A stretch of DNA of 64,000 bases from [Clostridium] citroniae WAL-17108. Lineage in GTDB: Bacteria > Bacillota > Clostridia > Lachnospirales > Lachnospiraceae. This document shows, one piece after another, positions 1 to 8,849 of the stretch (its first letter is position 1; the number at the start of each line of letters is the position of its first letter). The stretch lies in assembly GCF_000233455.1 (NCBI RefSeq), contig NZ_JH376424.1, positions 109,019 through 173,018 of the forward strand. Direction: 5' to 3'. The translations under genes were made by a program, and so were the position numbers. Below the pieces are notes generated by a model. That model saw only the letters and a program-made list of their open reading frames with translations, did no database searches and was not told the DNA's origin.

Positions 1-2
1 TT

Positions 3-479
3 GTGGGCGGATATTACCTGGACACGGTTCCAAGAACGTATTTGGAGCAGTATCCCCGTGCAATCCTGTTTTATGTATTGCCGTTTCTTATGGCCGCTGC
101 CGGGGGCATTTACATGATCTTGTATTTCAGGCGTCTGGGCGCCCAGAGAAGGCGGCTTTCAGGAAGGGGCGGTGAACTTCTGGCAGCGGACCGGGAACTG
201 GCCTGCACAGAGGAATATGCAAAGGGAGCAGGCATTTACCTGACGGAGCATTTTGTCATAACTGCGGCTTATGCATTTGATGTGATCCCTTACACCAGGA
301 TCAGCAGGGTGGAGAATACAGGAGGGCTTGTGATTATTGTCACAGAGGATGACCACGCCCATATTGCGGCCGGCGGCAGAAGGACTGGGCAATATTTGGA
401 AAAGTTGAATCAGGATCTTAAGATCCGTTTAAAAGAAGAGGAAAGAGGAGATTCATATGCAGCTATATCCGGCAATTGA
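3..479 (+). CDS. Uncharacterised small membrane protein upstream of hisA
   Basis: I do not recognise the family with confidence. The frame opens with GTG at the very edge of the window, so the true start may lie upstream and the gene may be 5'-partial. The predicted protein has one clear hydrophobic segment at about residues 20-42, followed by a basic stretch (RRLGAQRRR), then a soluble domain of about 100 residues with beta-strand character, so it is probably a single-pass membrane protein with a cytoplasmic domain. The last 23 bases overlap hisA, whose ribosome site lies inside this frame; that implies co-transcription and translational coupling with the histidine genes. A histidine-related role is only suggested by position. 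Confidence 0.55.
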   Translation: MGGYYLDTVPRTYLEQYPRAILFYVLPFLMAAAGGIYMILYFRRLGAQRRRLSGRGGELLAADRELACTEEYAKGAGIYLTEHFVITAAYAFDVIPYTRISRVENTGGLVIIVTEDDHAHIAAGGRRTGQYLEKLNQDLKIRLKEEERGDSYAAISGN

Positions 480-1176
480 CATGAAGGACGGACAGTGTGT
501 ACGCTTAAGGCAGGGCGGGTTTAAGGATATTACCGTGTATTCCGATGCGCCATGGAAGGTGGCCGCCTGGTGGCAGGCTCAGGGAGGCACCTTTTTGCAT
601 CTGGTGGACCTGGACGGAGCGCTGGCAGGGCACTCGGTCAATGCAAAGGCCATTCAGAAGATCGTGGACAGCGTAACCATCCCTATTGAAATCGGAGGAG
701 GCATCCGTTCGGAGGAGGCGGTGCGCAGTATGCTGGACCTGGGGGTAAGGCGCGTGATCATTGGAACCAAGGCGGCTACCCATCCGGAATTCCTAAAGGA
801 CATGGTGGAAAAGTTCGGGGAGGATGCCATTGTGGCTGGCGTGGATGCCAGGGACGGCATGGTGGCGGTGGAGGGCTGGGAAAAGGTCAGCGCCGTAACC
901 GCCCGGGATCTCTGCATAAAGATGAAGGAATTTGGAGTCCGGCATATTGTATATACGGATATATCCAGGGACGGTATGCTGTCAGGTCCCAATGTGGAGG
1001 CAACCAGGCAGCTGACAGAGGATACGGGACTTGACATCATAGCCTCCGGCGGGGTATCCTGTATGAAGGACCTTCAGGATCTGCATGAGGCAGGGATCAG
1101 GGGAGCCATTATTGGAAAAGCTCTTTACGAAAACAGAATCGACCTGAAGGAAGCAGTCAGACTCTACGAAAACTAG
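457..1176 (+). CDS. hisA: HisA, ProFAR isomerase of histidine synthesis
   Basis: This is the cytoplasmic (beta/alpha)8-barrel isomerase that converts ProFAR to PRFAR, the Amadori rearrangement step of histidine biosynthesis. The 239-residue length is normal. The N-terminal AIDMKDG carries the catalytic base Asp8, GVDARDG near residue 127 carries the general acid, and the phosphate-binding glycine loops are visible as EIGGGIRS and IASGGVS. ATG 457 has a good site, GAAAGAGGAG, six bases upstream. The gene overlaps the preceding membrane-protein frame by 23 bases and is followed after 11 bases by the HisIE fusion, so it belongs to the distal part of a his operon running in from the left edge. 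Confidence 0.97.
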   Translation: MQLYPAIDMKDGQCVRLRQGGFKDITVYSDAPWKVAAWWQAQGGTFLHLVDLDGALAGHSVNAKAIQKIVDSVTIPIEIGGGIRSEEAVRSMLDLGVRRVIIGTKAATHPEFLKDMVEKFGEDAIVAGVDARDGMVAVEGWEKVSAVTARDLCIKMKEFGVRHIVYTDISRDGMLSGPNVEATRQLTEDTGLDIIASGGVSCMKDLQDLHEAGIRGAIIGKALYENRIDLKEAVRLYEN

Positions 1177-1187
1177 GAGATACTCAA

Positions 1188-2501
1188 ATGACAGATTATA
1201 AGAAGCTGATATTGGGATTTGGCATAAAGGAAGGAAAGGCTTATTCCTGGAACGGACAGGCGGAATATGGGAAACCCCTTACGGACCTGGCAAGGACCGG
1301 CTGTGACAACGGGGCCGACCAGGTGCTGCTCTATGATCATTCTGAGAATGATGAGGATCACGAGGCGGTGATCGGTCTGATAAAGGAGACTGCCAGAACC
1401 GTGGATGAACCGATCCTGGCAGGAGGCCGTGTGAGAAGGCTGGAGGACGTAAAGAAGTATCTCTACGCCGGAGCCAGCGCCGTATTCCTGGATGTGAGCC
1501 GGGAGGACAATGTGGACATGATGAAGGAGGCTGCGGACCGTTTCGGCAGCGAGAAGATCTATGCATACCTTCCGGATATTACATATATTCCCCAGGCGGA
1601 GGAATATGCGCAGCTGGGCGCCTCGGTGATGATCCTTAAAACCTCGGCCCAGGTACCTTCCCTTCAGGAGTTGGGGGAGATTGGGGAGAGCGGGCATGAA
1701 GCCCTGATCTTCTGCGGAGGCCACCAGTCTGTCCAGGACATGGCGGGGGAACTTAAGATCCATTTTGGCTGCCCTCTGGTCAAGGGGGCCATCCTCACCC
1801 TGGAAGAGGAATCCATGGATACCTGCATGGAGATGAAGCAGATGCTCAAGGGAGCCGGTATTGAGACAGATACCTTTGAGAGCACGGTGGCGTGGAAGGA
1901 TTTTAAGCTGAACAGCGATGGGCTGGTTCCTGTGATCGTGCAGGATCATAAAAGCTCGGAAGTGCTGATGATGGCGTATATGAACGAGGAATCCTATGAG
2001 GCCACCCTTGCCACGGGAAAGATGACATATTTCAGCAGAAGCCGGCAGAAACTGTGGCTGAAGGGAGAGACCAGCGGACATTTCCAGTATGTGAAATCCC
2101 TGAAGCTGGACTGTGACAATGACACGATCCTGGCCACGGTCAAGCAGATCGGCGGCGCCTGCCACACGGGAAGCAGGACCTGTTTCTTTACCACCCTGGC
2201 TGAAAAGGAATACAAGGAGACAAACCCCTTAAAGGTGTTTGAGGATGTGTACGGTGTGATCCTGGACCGGAAGGAACATCCGAAGGAGGGATCCTACACC
2301 AATTATCTCTTTGACAAAGGTATTGACAAGATCCTCAAAAAACTGGGGGAGGAGGCCACTGAGATCATCATAGCGGCCAAGAATCCCAACCCTGAGGAGA
2401 TCAAGTATGAGATATCGGATTTTCTCTACCATATGATGGTGCTTATGGCTGACAGGGGAATCTCCTGGGAGGAGATAACGGAGGAGCTGGCTAACCGGTA
2501 G
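1188..2501 (+). CDS. hisIE: HisIE bifunctional enzyme with N-terminal degenerate HisF-like barrel
   Basis: The C-terminal half is a standard HisI-HisE fusion: phosphoribosyl-AMP cyclohydrolase (about residues 237-330, with metal-binding DCDND and [10 protein letters not shown]) followed by phosphoribosyl-ATP pyrophosphohydrolase (about 345-437, with LGEEATE and EISDFLYH). Together they catalyse two early steps of histidine synthesis. About 210 extra residues precede them and align by eye to HisF/HisA barrels ([11 protein letters not shown] against [24 protein letters not shown] against PLTVGGGIRSVEDA). The HisF catalytic Asp is replaced by Gly12 and the second catalytic Asp region is not recognisable, so the barrel is probably inactive as a cyclase. 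It may be structural or regulatory. TAGGAGA precedes ATG 1188. A strong terminator follows. Confidence 0.93.
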   Translation: MTDYKKLILGFGIKEGKAYSWNGQAEYGKPLTDLARTGCDNGADQVLLYDHSENDEDHEAVIGLIKETARTVDEPILAGGRVRRLEDVKKYLYAGASAVFLDVSREDNVDMMKEAADRFGSEKIYAYLPDITYIPQAEEYAQLGASVMILKTSAQVPSLQELGEIGESGHEALIFCGGHQSVQDMAGELKIHFGCPLVKGAILTLEEESMDTCMEMKQMLKGAGIETDTFESTVAWKDFKLNSDGLVPVIVQDHKSSEVLMMAYMNEESYEATLATGKMTYFSRSRQKLWLKGETSGHFQYVKSLKLDCDNDTILATVKQIGGACHTGSRTCFFTTLAEKEYKETNPLKVFEDVYGVILDRKEHPKEGSYTNYLFDKGIDKILKKLGEEATEIIIAAKNPNPEEIKYEISDFLYHMMVLMADRGISWEEITEELANR

Positions 2502-2538
2502 AATAAAAAACAGAATGGCTCCATCCATCTTTGAATCA

Positions 2539-2577
2539 GTGCCTGCCCGGAGTTTCCTTCCCGGGCAGGCACTTTTT
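2539..2577 (+). terminator. Intrinsic terminator of the his operon
   Basis: A perfect 12-bp stem, GTGCCTGCCCGG (2539-2550) with CCGGGCAGGCAC (2561-2572), encloses a 10-base loop and is followed directly by five T residues. It lies 38 bases after the hisIE stop and before the promoter of the next gene. Confidence 0.93.
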
Positions 2578-2617
2578 ACAGATAGACATTGTCCCTGATC
2601 GGAAACAAAAGGAATCA

Positions 2618-2646
2618 TTGAGTTTTTCAGCCTGCTATGATAGAAT
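2618..2646 (+). promoter_or_regulatory. Predicted sigma-A promoter for the signalling operon
   Basis: TTGAGT (2618-2623) and TAGAAT (2641-2646) are separated by exactly 17 bases. They sit between the his terminator and the start of the receiver-GGDEF-EAL gene at 2696. Prediction from sequence only. Confidence 0.6.
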
Positions 2647-2695
2647 AAATAGTATATTTGCCAGTATTTTCATCCTAAAGAAGAGGAGTAAAGCT

Positions 2696-4897
2696 ATGTT
2701 TTCACGAAAGAAGATTTTGGTTGTGGAAGACAATATGCTCAATCGAAGCCTGTTGTGCCAGATTCTGTCCGAGGATTATGATGTTGTGGAGGCGGAAAAC
2801 GGCCAGGAGGCCCTTGATATATTAAAACAGTACGGAGAAGGGATTTCCCTTATTTTATTGGATATTATCATGCCGGTTATGGATGGCTACACCTTTCTCT
2901 CAATCATGAAAGCAGATCCCGCTTATTCCTCCATTCCCGTTATTGTAACAACACAAAATGACGCCGAGTCGGATGAGGTTGCCGCTTTGTCCCATGGGGC
3001 AACGGATTTTGTGGCTAAACCTTATAAGCCTCAGATCATCCTGCACCGCGTGGCAGGTATTATCCGGCTGCGGGAAACAGCCGCCATGATCAACCTGATG
3101 CAGTATGACCGGCTGACCGGACTGTACAGCAAGGAGTTTTTCTATGAGCAGGTGAGAAACGTCCTGCTGCGAAACCCTGATACCCACTATGACATTGTTT
3201 GTTCCGATATTGAGAATTTCAAGCTGATTAACGATGTGTTTGGAGTGAAGACAGGCGACCGCCTGCTGTGCGGGATTGGAAAGGCATACGAGGAGAAGCT
3301 GGGCGGCAGGGGAATCTGCGGCCGCCTGAATTCAGACCAGTTTGCCTGCATGATAGAGCACAAATGGGAATATACCAACGATATGTTCATGGAAGCCAAT
3401 ATCCAGACCAATGAGCTGCTGGAGGTCCACAACATTGTAATGAAATGGGGCATCTACTATGTGGAGGACCGCATGGTTTCCGTGGAGCAGATGTGCGACA
3501 GGGCCCTTCTGGCTGCCAGGAGCATCAAAGGCCAGTACGGAAAGTTTTTTGCGATCTATGACGATACCCTGCGCAACCAGCTGCTGAGGGAACAGGCCAT
3601 TACGGACAGCATGGAGACGGCCCTGGCCCGGAACCAATTCCTGGTCTATCTCCAGCCAAAGTACAGGATCAGGGATGAGAACCTTATAGGAGCGGAGGCG
3701 CTGGTCCGGTGGATCCACCCGGAGTGGGGCTTTTTATCCCCGGCAGAGTTTATCCCTCTGTTTGAGAAGAATGGTTTTATCACAAAACTGGACCAGTTTG
3801 TGTGGGATAAGGCCTGTGCTGCCATCCGTTCCTGGGATGACCGGGGATATTATCCCATATCCGTGTCTGTGAATGTTTCCAGGGCGGATATTTACAATGA
3901 GGACCTTGTGTCCACCCTGATCCAGATCGTTGAACGATACGGACTTTCCCCTTCCCGCCTTCATCTGGAGATCACAGAGAGCGCTTATACGGAAAACCCA
4001 AAGCAGATCATCGATACAGTGACCCTTTTGCGCGAACAGGGCTTTGTTATTGAGATGGATGATTTCGGAAGCGGATACTCCTCCCTGAATATGCTCAATG
4101 ACATGCCCATCGATATCCTGAAGCTGGACATCAAATTTATCCATAACGAGATGGCCAAGCCCAAGAGCCAGGGAATCCTTCAGTTTATCATCAACCTGGC
4201 GCGCTGGATGGACCTGGGAGTGGTGGCGGAAGGCGTGGAGACCAAGGAACAGCTGCTCAGGCTCAGTGAGCTGGGATGTGATTTTGTACAGGGATATTAC
4301 TTTGCAAGGCCCATGCCCTGCAAGGATTTTGAGGCCCTTCTGGCCGCTCATAAGGAAAGCGGGCTTCAGGTACCGGAGGAGGAGACTTGCTCCGGGGAGG
4401 AACTGCCCGTGCTGCTGGTGGCGGACGAGGACCCGGTTTATCGGGAGTCTGTGCAACAGGCATTCAAGGGGCATTACCAGGTGGTGGGGACCGCCACCTG
4501 TGATGATACCCTGGAATACATAAAGAACCACAGGGGGATAGCGGCAATTGTTTTAAGCATAACACTTCCGGATACAGATGGTTTTCAGGTGCTGAAAACC
4601 ATCCAGCGGGACAAGGAATTGTGGAACCTTCCCATCATAACCACGGCCCTGTCCAACCCGGAACTGGAAAACATGGCATTGGAACTGGGGGCGGATGATT
4701 TTATATGCAAACCCCACCTGATGCAGAGCCTGTCCAAACGGATACAGCGCAGCGTATTGTTTTATGCATCTGCCGGCGTGGCGCTGACACAGCCCGGCAC
4801 GCGGCTGCAGGAACAGTCAAAACGCAGGAAACCGGAAGCTTCTGAGAAAAATACAAACAAGGAGAGCTGCGGCTTGTGGAAAGAGGAAACAGTATGA
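2696..4897 (+). CDS. Receiver-GGDEF(degenerate)-EAL-receiver protein, probable c-di-GMP phosphodiesterase
   Basis: Domains in order over 733 residues: an intact receiver (about 5-122, phospho-acceptor Asp56 in LLDIIMPVMDG), a GGDEF-like domain (about 130-300), an EAL domain (about 310-555) and a second receiver-like domain (about 580-700). The GGDEF signature reads NSDQF around Asp214, so cyclase activity is unlikely. The EAL domain keeps its acidic and metal residues (Glu334 in EALVRW, NVSR, LEITES, DDFGSGYSS, KLD, EGVE) and should hydrolyse c-di-GMP. In the C-terminal receiver the acceptor Asp is Ser621 (VLSITLPDTDG), so it probably cannot be phosphorylated. I chose ATG 2696 because AGGAG lies seven bases upstream; the longer frame from 2531 runs through the terminator. 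The stop overlaps the next start as ATGA. The soluble protein is a likely output for the two hybrid kinases downstream. Confidence 0.93.
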   Translation: MFSRKKILVVEDNMLNRSLLCQILSEDYDVVEAENGQEALDILKQYGEGISLILLDIIMPVMDGYTFLSIMKADPAYSSIPVIVTTQNDAESDEVAALSHGATDFVAKPYKPQIILHRVAGIIRLRETAAMINLMQYDRLTGLYSKEFFYEQVRNVLLRNPDTHYDIVCSDIENFKLINDVFGVKTGDRLLCGIGKAYEEKLGGRGICGRLNSDQFACMIEHKWEYTNDMFMEANIQTNELLEVHNIVMKWGIYYVEDRMVSVEQMCDRALLAARSIKGQYGKFFAIYDDTLRNQLLREQAITDSMETALARNQFLVYLQPKYRIRDENLIGAEALVRWIHPEWGFLSPAEFIPLFEKNGFITKLDQFVWDKACAAIRSWDDRGYYPISVSVNVSRADIYNEDLVSTLIQIVERYGLSPSRLHLEITESAYTENPKQIIDTVTLLREQGFVIEMDDFGSGYSSLNMLNDMPIDILKLDIKFIHNEMAKPKSQGILQFIINLARWMDLGVVAEGVETKEQLLRLSELGCDFVQGYYFARPMPCKDFEALLAAHKESGLQVPEEETCSGEELPVLLVADEDPVYRESVQQAFKGHYQVVGTATCDDTLEYIKNHRGIAAIVLSITLPDTDGFQVLKTIQRDKELWNLPIITTALSNPELENMALELGADDFICKPHLMQSLSKRIQRSVLFYASAGVALTQPGTRLQEQSKRRKPEASEKNTNKESCGLWKEETV

Positions 4898-7800
4898 GTA
4901 ATCCGAACAGTGGGAATCAGACGATCCGGCAGTTCTGCCGCTGCTGGTTTGAACTGAGGGATGCGGGGCTGGCCGAGGAGTTCCTGGCAGATGACATACA
5001 CTTTGTGGGAACCGGCGAACAGGAGTATGCGGATGGCAGGGAGGATATGGCCCGATACCTGAGGGAGGATATAAGGGAGATACCGGAACCCTTCCAGGTG
5101 GATTTTTCGGTTCTTAATGAGCAGCAGCTGGGGGAAAACGTATATGTAATGTCAGCAGCCTTCAGCCTGAAGAACTCCGTATATGCCTGGCATCTGCGCT
5201 GCTTTTTTGTGTTAAAACAGCAAAAGGGCCGGTGGCTGGTCTGTGATCTGAACTTTTCAGAACCCAGCAGCAGCCAGGGAAAAGGGGAACACTATCCCCA
5301 GACCCTGGTGATGGAAAATATTGCCAGACAGCGGCAGGAACTTCTTAACGAGGCATTTGCAGGCGGTATGCTGGGGTATTATGTGGGGGACGGGTTCCCC
5401 TTTTATTTCATTAACCGCAGGATGCTGGAATATCTGGGATACGGGGATGAGAAGGAATTTACGGACGCGATCCGCGGACAGTTTGCAAACTGTATCCATC
5501 CTGAGGACCGGGCCATGGTGGAGCAGCTGATGGCAGAGCAGCTGGACATAGGGGAAGAGTATGCGGTGGAATACAGGATGTGCAAAAAGGACGGATCCTA
5601 TATCTGGGTCCATGATGTAGGGCATAAGACTGTTTCAGAGGACGACCGGCCTGCCATCACATCGGTATGCAGCGATATTACAGCCCAGAAGCAGGCACAG
5701 AAGGAGATACTCCACATCTATAATAATATTCCGGGAGCCGTATTCCGCTGCCGGTTTGATGCTGATTTTTCCGTCATTGATGCCAATGATGGATTGTTTG
5801 ACTTTATAGGATACACCCGTCAGGAATTTGCAGCCATGGGAAACCGCATGTCTGCGGTCATCTGGCCGGAGGATCTGGCGGTGATGGAGGGAAAGCTGCG
5901 CTCCCAGCTGGAGCACGGGAATACCATCCGCAACGAAAACCGCCTGGTGTGCAAGGACGGCGGTGTAAAATGGATATCGATCAAAGCGCAGCTGTTCACC
6001 GGGGAAGACGGAGAACAGTATTTTTACTGTGTGTTTGTGGACATCACGGATGAGAAGCAGGTGCAGGAGCGGGTCAGGGAACTGTATGAGAATGAACTGA
6101 CTTATTTTGCGGAGCTGTCCACAGAGGGGGGACTGATCCAGGGAAGGATCAATATTACCAGGAATAATTTGGAGAGTTATCTGTCCACAGCCGAGGCTTC
6201 CATTGCCAAGGTGGGGGATACTTATGAACAGACCATTGAGAATCTGTCGGCCTCCGCTGTGGATGCCAAGTACGGACAGGATATCCTGCGCGCCATGCGC
6301 AGAGAAAAGGTGCTGTCGGATTTTGCTTCGGGCAAAACAGATTATCATTTTGATTTCCTGCGCAGAGGCAGGGATGGCGGGGCCTTTTGGAGCAATACCA
6401 GCTTCAGGGTATGCCTGAATCCTGAAACAGGGGATATCATTGCATTTTTCTACACCTTTGATATCACTGAGAAAAAACTTCAGGAACAGCTCCTCTATAA
6501 GATTGCGGAGCTGGATTACGATATCATAACTGAGATCGATATCCATAAAGGCACACACCACCCCATATCCTTTTGCGGCAGCCAGAAGGCAACCGTGGCG
6601 AGGCAGGGATATTTCCAGGAGGAGATCCGCAATGTGGCCAGCCGGTATATGGACCAGGAGGCCGGGAACGAATACCTGGAAAAGATGGATTTCGGTTATA
6701 TGCAAAGGCAGCTGGCTCTTCATGATATGTACAATTTTATTGTGGAGATGAGGGATGAACACGGAGTCCAGAGGATCAAGCGGTTTAAGGTGTTTTATAT
6801 TAACCAGGACTTAGGGCGGGTTGGGGTAGTGCGCACAGATGTGACGGACGTGGTCCGCAAGGAGCAGCGGCAGAAGGAGGACCTGGCAGCGGCGCTGGTT
6901 GCCGCGGAACAGGCCAATGCAGCTAAATCTGATTTCCTGTCCAGGATGAGCCATGAGATAAGGACGCCTATGAACGCCATTATCGGCATGAGTACCATAG
7001 CGGCCAGGTCCATTGGGGATGATGAACAGGTGGAGGACTGCATCTCCAAGATCGGAATATCTTCCAGATTCCTGCTTTCCCTGATCAATGATATCCTGGA
7101 TATGAGCCGGATCGAGAGCGGGAAAATGCTGTTAAAGAGCGAGAAGATCCCCACGGATGAATTCCTTAACGGCATCAATTCCATCTGCTATGCCCAGGCC
7201 GCTGCCAGGGGAGTGGACTATGAATGCATCCTGGACCCGGTGCTGGATGATTACTATATTGGCGATGCCATGAAGCTGCAGCAGGTGCTGATTAATATCC
7301 TGAGCAACGCCATTAAGTTTACCAATGAAGGCGGAAAGGTTACGCTGTCTGCCGCGCTGCACAGAAGAACGAAAAATGACGCTGTTTTGCGGTTCATTGT
7401 AAACGACACAGGAGTGGGTATGAGCGAGGAGTTCCTTCCCCATATCTTCGAGCCTTTTTCACAGGAATCCACAGGCACCACAGCGCCGTACGGAGGTACC
7501 GGGCTGGGGCTGGCTATCTCTAAAAACATTGTGGATATGATGGACGGAAAGATCACTGTGCGCTCCATCAAAGGAATCGGCACTGAGTTTACGGTGGATG
7601 TGAAACTGGGCATTACGGAGGAAGAAAAGCTGCGCCACAATAAAAAGAAGACCACCTATAACTTCTCCCATCTGAAAACCCTGGTGGTGGATGATGACGT
7701 GGCTGTGTGTGAGAGCGCCATTGTAACCCTGGAGGAGATGGGGGTCAAGGCGGAGTGGGTGGACAGCGGGCGCAAGGCGGTGAAACGTGTAAGTGATCTG

Positions 7801-8481
7801 TGGACCGATGGGAAATATTTTGACATGATTCTCATAGACTGGAAAATGCCGGAGATGGATGGGATTGAGACGGCACGCCGCATACGGGGTATTGTGGGAC
7901 CGGATGTGACCATTATCATCATGACAGCTTATGACTGGGTCACCATTGAACACGAGGCAAAGCTGGCAGGAGTGAACCTGCTGATGAGCAAGCCCATGTT
8001 CAAGTCATCGCTGATATCAGCCTTTACCAGGGCCCTGGGGGAAAAGGAAGAACAGGACCGCCAGCCTGAGTCATCGGAGTACGACTTTACAGGCAAACGC
8101 GTGCTGCTGGCAGAGGACAATATGATCAACACGGAAGTGGCCGTGATGCTGCTGGAGGATAAGGGATTTAAGGTGGATACGGCTGAGAACGGATTGCGGG
8201 CCCTGGAGCTGTTCAGCAAGTCGCCGGAAGGGTATTATGATGCCATACTGATGGATATCAGAATGCCGCTGATGGATGGACTGACCACGGCCAGGAACAT
8301 ACGCCATCTGAGCAACGGGGATGCCGGGGAGATCCCCATTATTGCCATGACAGCCAATGCGTTTGATGATGATATAGAGAAGAGTAAGGCGGCGGGCATG
8401 GATGCCCATCTGGCAAAACCCATTGAGCCGGATCGGCTGTTCCAGACTCTGTACGACTTTATTTTTGGAAAGGAGGCATGA
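4894..8481 (+). CDS. Soluble multi-PAS hybrid histidine kinase with NTF2-like N-terminus and two receivers
   Basis: 1195 residues from ATG 4894, which sits behind AGAGGA and overlaps the previous stop by four bases. The first 125 or so residues resemble a SnoaL/NTF2-like (DUF4440-type) pocket domain, unusual on a kinase. Four PAS-like modules follow (about 140-265, 272-385, 390-520, 525-645). The kinase core has the H-box SHEIRTPMN with His687, the N-box with Asn805, and ATP-lid motifs DTGVGM and GGTGLGLAIS. Two receivers end the protein, with acceptor residues Asp982 (LIDWKMPEMDG) and Asp1121 (LMDIRMPLMDG). No membrane segment is apparent, so it should sense a cytoplasmic signal. It should pass phosphate from His687 through its receivers to the adjacent Hpt protein. 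An alternative GTG start at 4876 lacks a ribosome site. Confidence 0.93.
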   Translation: MSNPNSGNQTIRQFCRCWFELRDAGLAEEFLADDIHFVGTGEQEYADGREDMARYLREDIREIPEPFQVDFSVLNEQQLGENVYVMSAAFSLKNSVYAWHLRCFFVLKQQKGRWLVCDLNFSEPSSSQGKGEHYPQTLVMENIARQRQELLNEAFAGGMLGYYVGDGFPFYFINRRMLEYLGYGDEKEFTDAIRGQFANCIHPEDRAMVEQLMAEQLDIGEEYAVEYRMCKKDGSYIWVHDVGHKTVSEDDRPAITSVCSDITAQKQAQKEILHIYNNIPGAVFRCRFDADFSVIDANDGLFDFIGYTRQEFAAMGNRMSAVIWPEDLAVMEGKLRSQLEHGNTIRNENRLVCKDGGVKWISIKAQLFTGEDGEQYFYCVFVDITDEKQVQERVRELYENELTYFAELSTEGGLIQGRINITRNNLESYLSTAEASIAKVGDTYEQTIENLSASAVDAKYGQDILRAMRREKVLSDFASGKTDYHFDFLRRGRDGGAFWSNTSFRVCLNPETGDIIAFFYTFDITEKKLQEQLLYKIAELDYDIITEIDIHKGTHHPISFCGSQKATVARQGYFQEEIRNVASRYMDQEAGNEYLEKMDFGYMQRQLALHDMYNFIVEMRDEHGVQRIKRFKVFYINQDLGRVGVVRTDVTDVVRKEQRQKEDLAAALVAAEQANAAKSDFLSRMSHEIRTPMNAIIGMSTIAARSIGDDEQVEDCISKIGISSRFLLSLINDILDMSRIESGKMLLKSEKIPTDEFLNGINSICYAQAAARGVDYECILDPVLDDYYIGDAMKLQQVLINILSNAIKFTNEGGKVTLSAALHRRTKNDAVLRFIVNDTGVGMSEEFLPHIFEPFSQESTGTTAPYGGTGLGLAISKNIVDMMDGKITVRSIKGIGTEFTVDVKLGITEEEKLRHNKKKTTYNFSHLKTLVVDDDVAVCESAIVTLEEMGVKAEWVDSGRKAVKRVSDLWTDGKYFDMILIDWKMPEMDGIETARRIRGIVGPDVTIIIMTAYDWVTIEHEAKLAGVNLLMSKPMFKSSLISAFTRALGEKEEQDRQPESSEYDFTGKRVLLAEDNMINTEVAVMLLEDKGFKVDTAENGLRALELFSKSPEGYYDAILMDIRMPLMDGLTTARNIRHLSNGDAGEIPIIAMTANAFDDDIEKSKAAGMDAHLAKPIEPDRLFQTLYDFIFGKEA

Positions 8482-8483
8482 CA

Positions 8484-8849
8484 ATGGGGGGATTCAGGGA
8501 AATGTTTGAGGCCTACGGGGCGGATTACCACTCCACCATGGCAAGGTTTATGGGAAATGAGGCCATGTATATAAAGTTCCTGGACATGCTGTTTAAGGAT
8601 GATAACCTTGAGAAGCTGGGGGAAGCCCTTGAGAAGCAGGACTATGAGGAGGCTTTTTCCGCTGCCCATACGCTGAAAGGGGTTGTGGGAAACATGGGGC
8701 TGACACCTCTTTTTCACGCGGTCTGCGCTGTTGTGGAGCCTCTGCGTGCGGGAACAGCGTCTGTGGATTATGGGGCACTGTATCAGATCGTTCAAACAGA
8801 GTTTTTTCGGGTGGACGAGCTTAGGGCAAGATTAAAAGAAGGGCGGTAA
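8484..8849 (+). CDS. Hpt-domain histidine phosphotransfer protein
   Basis: A 121-residue helical protein with the Hpt signature AAHTLKGVVGNMG near residue 54; the His in HTLKG is the phospho-acceptor. Free-standing Hpt proteins shuttle phosphate between hybrid-kinase receivers and response regulators. It lies between two hybrid kinases and near a receiver-EAL protein, so it is the obvious intermediate of a multistep relay encoded here. ATG 8484 is preferred: AGGAGG lies at 8471-8476, seven bases upstream, whereas ATG 8478 would be only one base from it. Either choice keeps it tightly coupled to the upstream kinase (stop at 8479-8481). The next kinase begins at its stop codon. Confidence 0.92.
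   Translation: MGGFREMFEAYGADYHSTMARFMGNEAMYIKFLDMLFKDDNLEKLGEALEKQDYEEAFSAAHTLKGVVGNMGLTPLFHAVCAVVEPLRAGTASVDYGALYQIVQTEFFRVDELRARLKEGR

Noticed and set aside
1173-2165. A 330-codon minus-strand open frame over hisIE
   Set aside because: Antisense to a clear enzyme gene, with no recognisable domain and no ribosome site.
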